This document shows positions 22,301 to 25,179 of a stretch of 25,179 nucleotides of DNA, in pieces. Position 1 is the first letter of the stretch. Every line of letters starts with the position of its first letter. Location of the stretch: positions 1 to 25,179 of IMG/VR virus record IMGVR_UViG_3300047387_000087. One strand, 5' to 3'. The translations under genes were made by a program, and so were the position numbers. Below the pieces are notes generated by a model. It saw only the letters and a list, made by a program, of their open reading frames with translations. It was not told the origin of the DNA and searched no databases. Source of the stretch: a virus.

Positions 22301-25179
22301 TCTGATGGAGATATTGCTCTTATCATTCTCTCAACGTGAGCAAACTGGGTTTTATTAAGATTAGTTGCTAATTTACGTAACTGATCTACAGACTTTTGAA
22401 TACCCTGTGTTGGCTTACGTATGCCAAAAGGAGCTTCGTTTCCTATTACTTCTAGGTAAGCGTTGATGCTATCTAGCTTACGTTCAAAATCTACTTCTTG
22501 CCCTCCAACAAAAGTTCTCCAATCAGAACCTTCAAGATCATTAAGCACATCATTCAAAGCGCCTATGCTTGGCTGAGAAGCTAAAAAGTCGTCTAATGTT
22601 TCTTCTACCACACCGCTATCAACAAGTCTCGAACCAATCCAAAGTCTATTGGCAAGCTGTTTACCCTCTGGTGTAGAAGCAAGTCTTTTAATATCTACAA
22701 CCGTAGCTGCTATATCTTCGTAGTTCATCGGCCCTTTGGGTACATTCGTACGAACTTCTTTTGGAGCAGGCTGCGCTCCGATAGAGTTCTTCTCATCAAA
22801 CGGTACGAAGACACTTTTAAGAATGTCTCGATCTGTTGCATTACTTGGTCGCTTACCGTTTACTTCCCTCGGTACGTAGCCAATGTTATAATTCTCAACA
22901 GTATCTTTACCCAATAGTACAGCTAGTCCATCGCCACGTAAAATTTGTGGTTCGCTAATAACTCTGGCTTTTCTTTCTAATGTCTTGGGTAAAATGATAA
23001 GAACCATATCATCACGAGTAGTAGGGACATCAGGAAGTGTTTGTACTTCAGTGACATCGTTACCGCGCCCGTCAACAACTTTAGTAACTTCTTCATCTAC
23101 TTCTAATCCTCCTTTTCGAGCCTTGGCTTCGATAAGCGATTGCTCTTCTTCAAGTCGGTCTACGTCTGCGTGCTTAGTAAAGCTCTTCTCTGCTTCGTCC
23201 ATCATACGTTCAAAGTCTTCTCGAACAGTAATACCCTTGCTATCGTCTACGATAATGATTGGGTTCTTTTTGTTAGATGGCTGTAGTCCTGCCCGTGCTT
23301 TTGCTTCGGCTTCTGTGGTATATACTTCGAACTTTGTATTACCAGATTTTACGTTTCGTACGAGAGTTCCGTATACCACCTGGCCTTCTTTAGCATTTAC
23401 ATTTCCACGTAATCGCATCCCTGCCCGTGCAGCAAAAGAATATACGGCTCTTAGCTTGCCGTTGTTTAAATCCATTTCCGCTCTGGCTCTAGCGGCTTCT
23501 CTGGTTTCGTTTCGACGCTGAAGCATATCAGCGCCCTCGGTAATTGTACGTCCGTCGCCAACGTCTAGACCTCTTCTAAACAGTTTGTTTATTTTAGAGG
23601 TTGTTCTTTTTTCACCTGTTTTTGGGTCAATAAAGTTTTGGAACACACGGCCTGCATACTTATCAAATGCTAACGCCTCACCAGATTTTTGCGTACGGTC
23701 TGCGACCCTGCCAGCAGTAAACTTTAAATCGTCTGACCCAGCTTTTGCAGACAGCTTTGTTTTAAAGTCGGCAACCTTTTGTTGGTTTTTAAGGGCTAAG
23801 TATGTTTCACCGCCTTCGTTATCAAGTAAATCAACACGACGGCGTACGGCTGCTATAATCTCTGGGTCAAACGGAGTACCGTCGTCTGCTGCTGCTTGGA
23901 TGGCTGCTGCTACATAGTTACGAACTTTTTGCGCTCGTAAGTGTTCGTAATACCCAGATGATCGTACGAGATCGTAAAAAACAGCATCGGCTGCTTCGCT
24001 TACTTCTGCTATCTCTGGTGCATCGGGATCAGTCTTGCCCTCTGCTGCATTTTTTTGAGCCGCTACAGTTGGGTCTGTAAAACTTGCTTCGTCAGGTTTA
24101 CGTACTTTTAACTTAGATACTCTACCTTCTCTATTAGCAATAAAAGAACGAATAGCTTGATTGCCTACTCTTGTTAAAACGCCCTTTTTATTAACACCAC
24201 CATCTACGGAGCCAACAATAACTTCTAAATCTTTTTGAGTTAGGGGTTTGTAGTCAGTGCCATTTTTCTCGTTTGCTTTTTTTACTTTATTCTTATGAGT
24301 AGCAAAATCTTTTCCAAGTGTTTTATTAAGACTTGTTTTCTGCGCGTCCGACAGCTTGAATTTAACAGGCTTAGACTTGGGTAGTTCCATTACCTCAAAG
24401 GTCGGCTCTTCTGCTTCCCCTCCTTCTGCTCCTGCTTCAGCTAGGTCTTTCGATGTTTCGTCAGCCGCATCGTCTGCTGCGTCGCCAGCTTTTGTACCCG
24501 TTACTTTTTGAGCTTCTTCTCCTAACGCTTTTGCTTCTTCTACACTCATGCCTTCGGCATCTGTAACTGTAGGTTTAGTTGCTCTTGCTGCTGTTTCTGC
24601 TGCACGGTTGCCTGCTATTGCCGCATTGTCTAAACGAGCCGCACGTTCCACGTCTGTTGAATTAAGAAGCTCTTCGAATACTTTATACTCTTGGTCGTAC
24701 TCGGCTTTAAGGGCTGTTACATCATCACCTTTTGCTTGCGCTGCTGTTAATGTTTTTGCTTTACCTTCAAGCTGATTATCAAGAGCTACTACTTTATTGA
24801 CTGCCTGCTGGACATCAGCTCTTTCTTTTTCTATGTCTAGCAAGTCGTCTTCTGCATCAGCTCGTAACTCAGGAGCCAATGTATCGTCGGATGCGTTTGC
24901 ACGAGCAATACGCTCAAGATCAGTAAGCTCTGTAAGACGACTATCTAATTTTTCTGACAGAGGAGTTCCAGGTCGCCAGTCTAATGCTCGTTGAGCAGGC
25001 GCTCTAGATGCTAACGCACCAATAGGCGCACCAATTCCAGCAGATAAAACACCCTCTAATGCACCTACTTTAGCTATGTCGCCTACGTCGTACTCGTCTC
25101 GGATGCCCTGTTGTATCTGACGTGTTTGCTGTAATGCTTCGAAGCCAGTACCGATACCCGTACCCACGGTGCCTTCGAT
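16312..25179 (-). CDS. Giant polyvalent/virion-type protein, C-terminal 2955 residues, cut by window edge
   Basis: The frame is open through the right edge; text before the GTG at 25167 continues as protein (IEGT), so the real start is outside. Residue numbers below count from 25167. The N-terminal visible part is Ala/Glu-rich and coiled. A zincin motif HELGHW lies at 1043-1048 (near 22041), with a Glu candidate third ligand in NAAEVFANQF at 1115. A KNYFPQVWRKD motif (near 18470) is of the type seen in large phage virion proteins. Hydrophobic helices occur near the end (LAPLAALLVAGPAMGGIAVG, near 16820, and MIALGGLGLIGELMY, near 16640), and the tail is Gly/Ser/Trp-rich. It fits the polyvalent or internal virion proteins ejected with DNA. 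No T7-type RNA polymerase motifs were found. Confidence 0.85.
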   Translation of the reverse strand: MEGTVGTGIGTGFEALQQTRQIQQGIRDEYDVGDIAKVGALEGVLSAGIGAPIGALASRAPAQRALDWRPGTPLSEKLDSRLTELTDLERIARANASDDTLAPELRADAEDDLLDIEKERADVQQAVNKVVALDNQLEGKAKTLTAAQAKGDDVTALKAEYDQEYKVFEELLNSTDVERAARLDNAAIAGNRAAETAARATKPTVTDAEGMSVEEAKALGEEAQKVTGTKAGDAADDAADETSKDLAEAGAEGGEAEEPTFEVMELPKSKPVKFKLSDAQKTSLNKTLGKDFATHKNKVKKANEKNGTDYKPLTQKDLEVIVGSVDGGVNKKGVLTRVGNQAIRSFIANREGRVSKLKVRKPDEASFTDPTVAAQKNAAEGKTDPDAPEIAEVSEAADAVFYDLVRSSGYYEHLRAQKVRNYVAAAIQAAADDGTPFDPEIIAAVRRRVDLLDNEGGETYLALKNQQKVADFKTKLSAKAGSDDLKFTAGRVADRTQKSGEALAFDKYAGRVFQNFIDPKTGEKRTTSKINKLFRRGLDVGDGRTITEGADMLQRRNETREAARARAEMDLNNGKLRAVYSFAARAGMRLRGNVNAKEGQVVYGTLVRNVKSGNTKFEVYTTEAEAKARAGLQPSNKKNPIIIVDDSKGITVREDFERMMDEAEKSFTKHADVDRLEEEQSLIEAKARKGGLEVDEEVTKVVDGRGNDVTEVQTLPDVPTTRDDMVLIILPKTLERKARVISEPQILRGDGLAVLLGKDTVENYNIGYVPREVNGKRPSNATDRDILKSVFVPFDEKNSIGAQPAPKEVRTNVPKGPMNYEDIAATVVDIKRLASTPEGKQLANRLWIGSRLVDSGVVEETLDDFLASQPSIGALNDVLNDLEGSDWRTFVGGQEVDFERKLDSINAYLEVIGNEAPFGIRKPTQGIQKSVDQLRKLATNLNKTQFAHVERMIRAISPSDRAPIFERLKNYDLSVMMDDNVNGLYSAKAETFKDRTINSPNYMENLQAEAEGAVIMGDDFNRIFLDPDKMDRDGTKTGITGSFTIMHELGHWAYDNLMTPELKREFWEQVGEYYYANGKFDGGFVSDRVEGTLLDAHSPLVQINGKSAGVANAKQNAAEVFANQFATYAHHKYNAPIAPMSFFDKAADLIKKLWNHITNRHFVSKEYEAIFEKMIANKDEALRTRFTNPKDASSKLGKALQARYMEIREGIHAFKAAREGYPDLHDPAKLAFAARSIANAFSSITMTQRARGIAARRSSVDGKITPTDTVLIGRYTGAFKAIKGHKRMSDYAKQINEITASTDYTVSEAGDDSIIGGSVFHSDMEKDIIELWDKGLERYSEGKLDEINEAYLDIEYGDIPEAKLSDVVLSLRQANSFTPAKIEKIKNFEQKVKRVTNLNRAKFKKTMQTIMQDQGKVNAREFAGEVTKSTKGNDLNNYSLAEALSEYRRQIGKDGKPTEFGKKLSNRVKHLVNTETKDVVLTQEEQAIFNKMQSKEKTGGNQGIAVSVQQPEITLGLAMSADGQVIKGFGASPEQATNILKHLMRTRKQARKARQSTPVSNAIIIEQSQDMGTSFENGIPSNATMKMREYLRGITHRSNDTELAARTVTARMARLGSESLPQSIDANSYSSYRKAVRTAATNLQRSDDVTQAITFVGEALYSSNVITHASRNVLSKASQVLNISPEKLFADTLAEVNDINSSKPQLKSISRIMDGEDADLFDDFLEELEQDASEAAGYVLNGMIKSPVARERFSGITAYGDMIGSANPSKGSPRTRFVDRVPAEFAEDFSHEIISDYTASGYAAVREFTGDSVIPFYRDGVRDGVFGSGQYVTRAPSNTMENVREALISSAPVDKKEDATELVDQISLARAKINTARLDNSSSSAHIDKLYTMDDLLSEELQGLGVEVSTTVEPVFVRDTTPAVFIENMAGSDDLITTLIGQMRSLGKNREANDLDAITGVHTAEEMARKVVGIMGGVRKFKKSMQEAGFTSVNLGDVKMMLSNRNVRNIRSDVFEASTPVIGEGSQLHSVNGRIIQAVEGDNTIRVINQAAGELEEAGVPARTLEAMVAVARGRGMPADAAAEIRKSNIYNPFRTNSKIMNRSGIRNLANFFEPTDGSGGHFERTNARMGKFIIPLTKMLKELPDSKNKLTNYFRTGPQMMAESAMGAMGINPRRRMTQPASHLRIISALRDANKVGELDPSERITYDHVRGYLDEATGRLRASGALVGNLKKNYFPQVWRKDLIQADPEEFVRRLKKYFLAERNGTGEAAKAEAAARRVMQRLTDEDGVYSNPAQNFKRNADKAGDQSDHLDYTRLIRLDEFPEFADMDVPDSLGVFLENDLLVAMTKYSDNLEHRIDISEKFGVGAHGYHDYMAILSQPMNARQAIGKLLSSNKIITTNWTRSGMTDHGTKTQTFRNDYFYAPIKNKFEAEQKAQQLIDMARDGKTAPEIEANIMELLGDRLDDNPDAELLRNNFKKRASAIASALGDTKGLTDVPSNRNLQHAQGFMNSAMRRPIDGVHGTFSMRNASKWLRGVNAVTLLGFTTLTSLGDLVLPLVRTGDMGAYVKSLRKFAVDPEYRDMIRNIGAATENAVHQRLTVAHGVDSTQFMTGFFNATLLTPWTDMMRDVAAAVSYEHVKAQHRILKQRPNSRAGRIARRILNEEGLGELVQDQSLDLDMIMESRFTNNEHPMADKVSASMIKLTNQMIFTPNPNDIPLWAQTPLGAIAFQLKSYPLMMTRLINTVAGEAFRGNTTAERGANFAKAFVGQSDNRLAPLAALLVAGPAMGGIAVGTKDIIQGRGGEDNREFTLRERKLSETLTTAFEENEDMDMLMGWYFDGMIALGGLGLIGELMYDIASQSDNGAYGAQRNLETIGGPTVGLFNDATTVLQGARSWWDQDDTNGEKRAAVREVVGRVPVLGGVSWAKEGIVDSVAGERSKKGGSKSGWGNGWG

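Noticed and set aside
22985-23521. 178-codon + strand frame inside the giant gene
   Set aside because: It is a Ser/Arg/Leu-rich shadow of the giant - strand frame, with no domain or ribosome site.
16312-25179. N4-type virion RNA polymerase
   Set aside because: The size fits, but I could not find the T/DxxGR or other T7-like polymerase motifs in the visible part; the missing N-terminus could still hold them.
1-25179. CRISPR array or insertion sequence
   Set aside because: No regularly spaced direct repeats and no transposase-like frame with terminal inverted repeats were seen.

Overview
The window is a piece of a temperate tailed dsDNA phage (Caudoviricetes-like) genome. The evidence is a tyrosine integrase next to an attP-like copy of half a tRNA-Ser gene, a lysis cassette (amidase endolysin, small membrane proteins, nested inner- and outer-membrane spanins), a prim-pol/helicase, a Sak4/DUF669/Cas4-like recombination set, and part of a giant virion-type protein. 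The lipoprotein spanin implies a Gram-negative host. The phage CobT-like gene, the DUF6378 protein and the general gene style recall marine or alphaproteobacterial phages, but the host species cannot be named from this sequence. The attachment site has phage-like genes on both sides, so this reads as a free or circular phage genome rather than a prophage junction. Both window ends cut through genes.

Layout. (1) 1-3539, + strand: the 3' part of a CobT-like zincin/VWA gene, a small unknown gene, a SleB-type cell-wall hydrolase, and four small overlapping genes. (2) 3540-3827: a structured convergent intergenic region with a likely bidirectional terminator. (3) 3828-7005, - strand: an acidic unknown protein, the attP-like site, the integrase, a small coupled ORF, a LuxR-type HTH regulator and a winged-helix regulator, which together look like a lysogeny module. 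(4) 7117-10806, - strand: overlapping o-/i-spanins, a membrane-anchored amidase, a PD-(D/E)XK-like gene that seems to start at CTG, several small membrane or exported proteins, a resolvase-like nuclease and a zinc-finger/HTH protein. (5) 10807-11103: intergenic DNA with a good + strand promoter, nested inverted repeats and a hairpin plus T-tract. (6) 11104-13219, - strand: the prim-pol/RecA-like replication protein and a Cro-like HTH protein. (7) 13323-16315, + strand: the recombination operon. (8) 16312 to the right edge, - strand: at least 2955 codons of one giant protein with a zincin motif.

The Cro-like gene and the recombination operon diverge from 13220-13322, so this short region is the likely early control switch. 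The replication and recombination genes form an early module. The lysis genes lie between that module and the lysogeny genes on the same strand. No stretch longer than 300 bases lacks a gene. No complete tRNA, rRNA, CRISPR array or insertion sequence was found.
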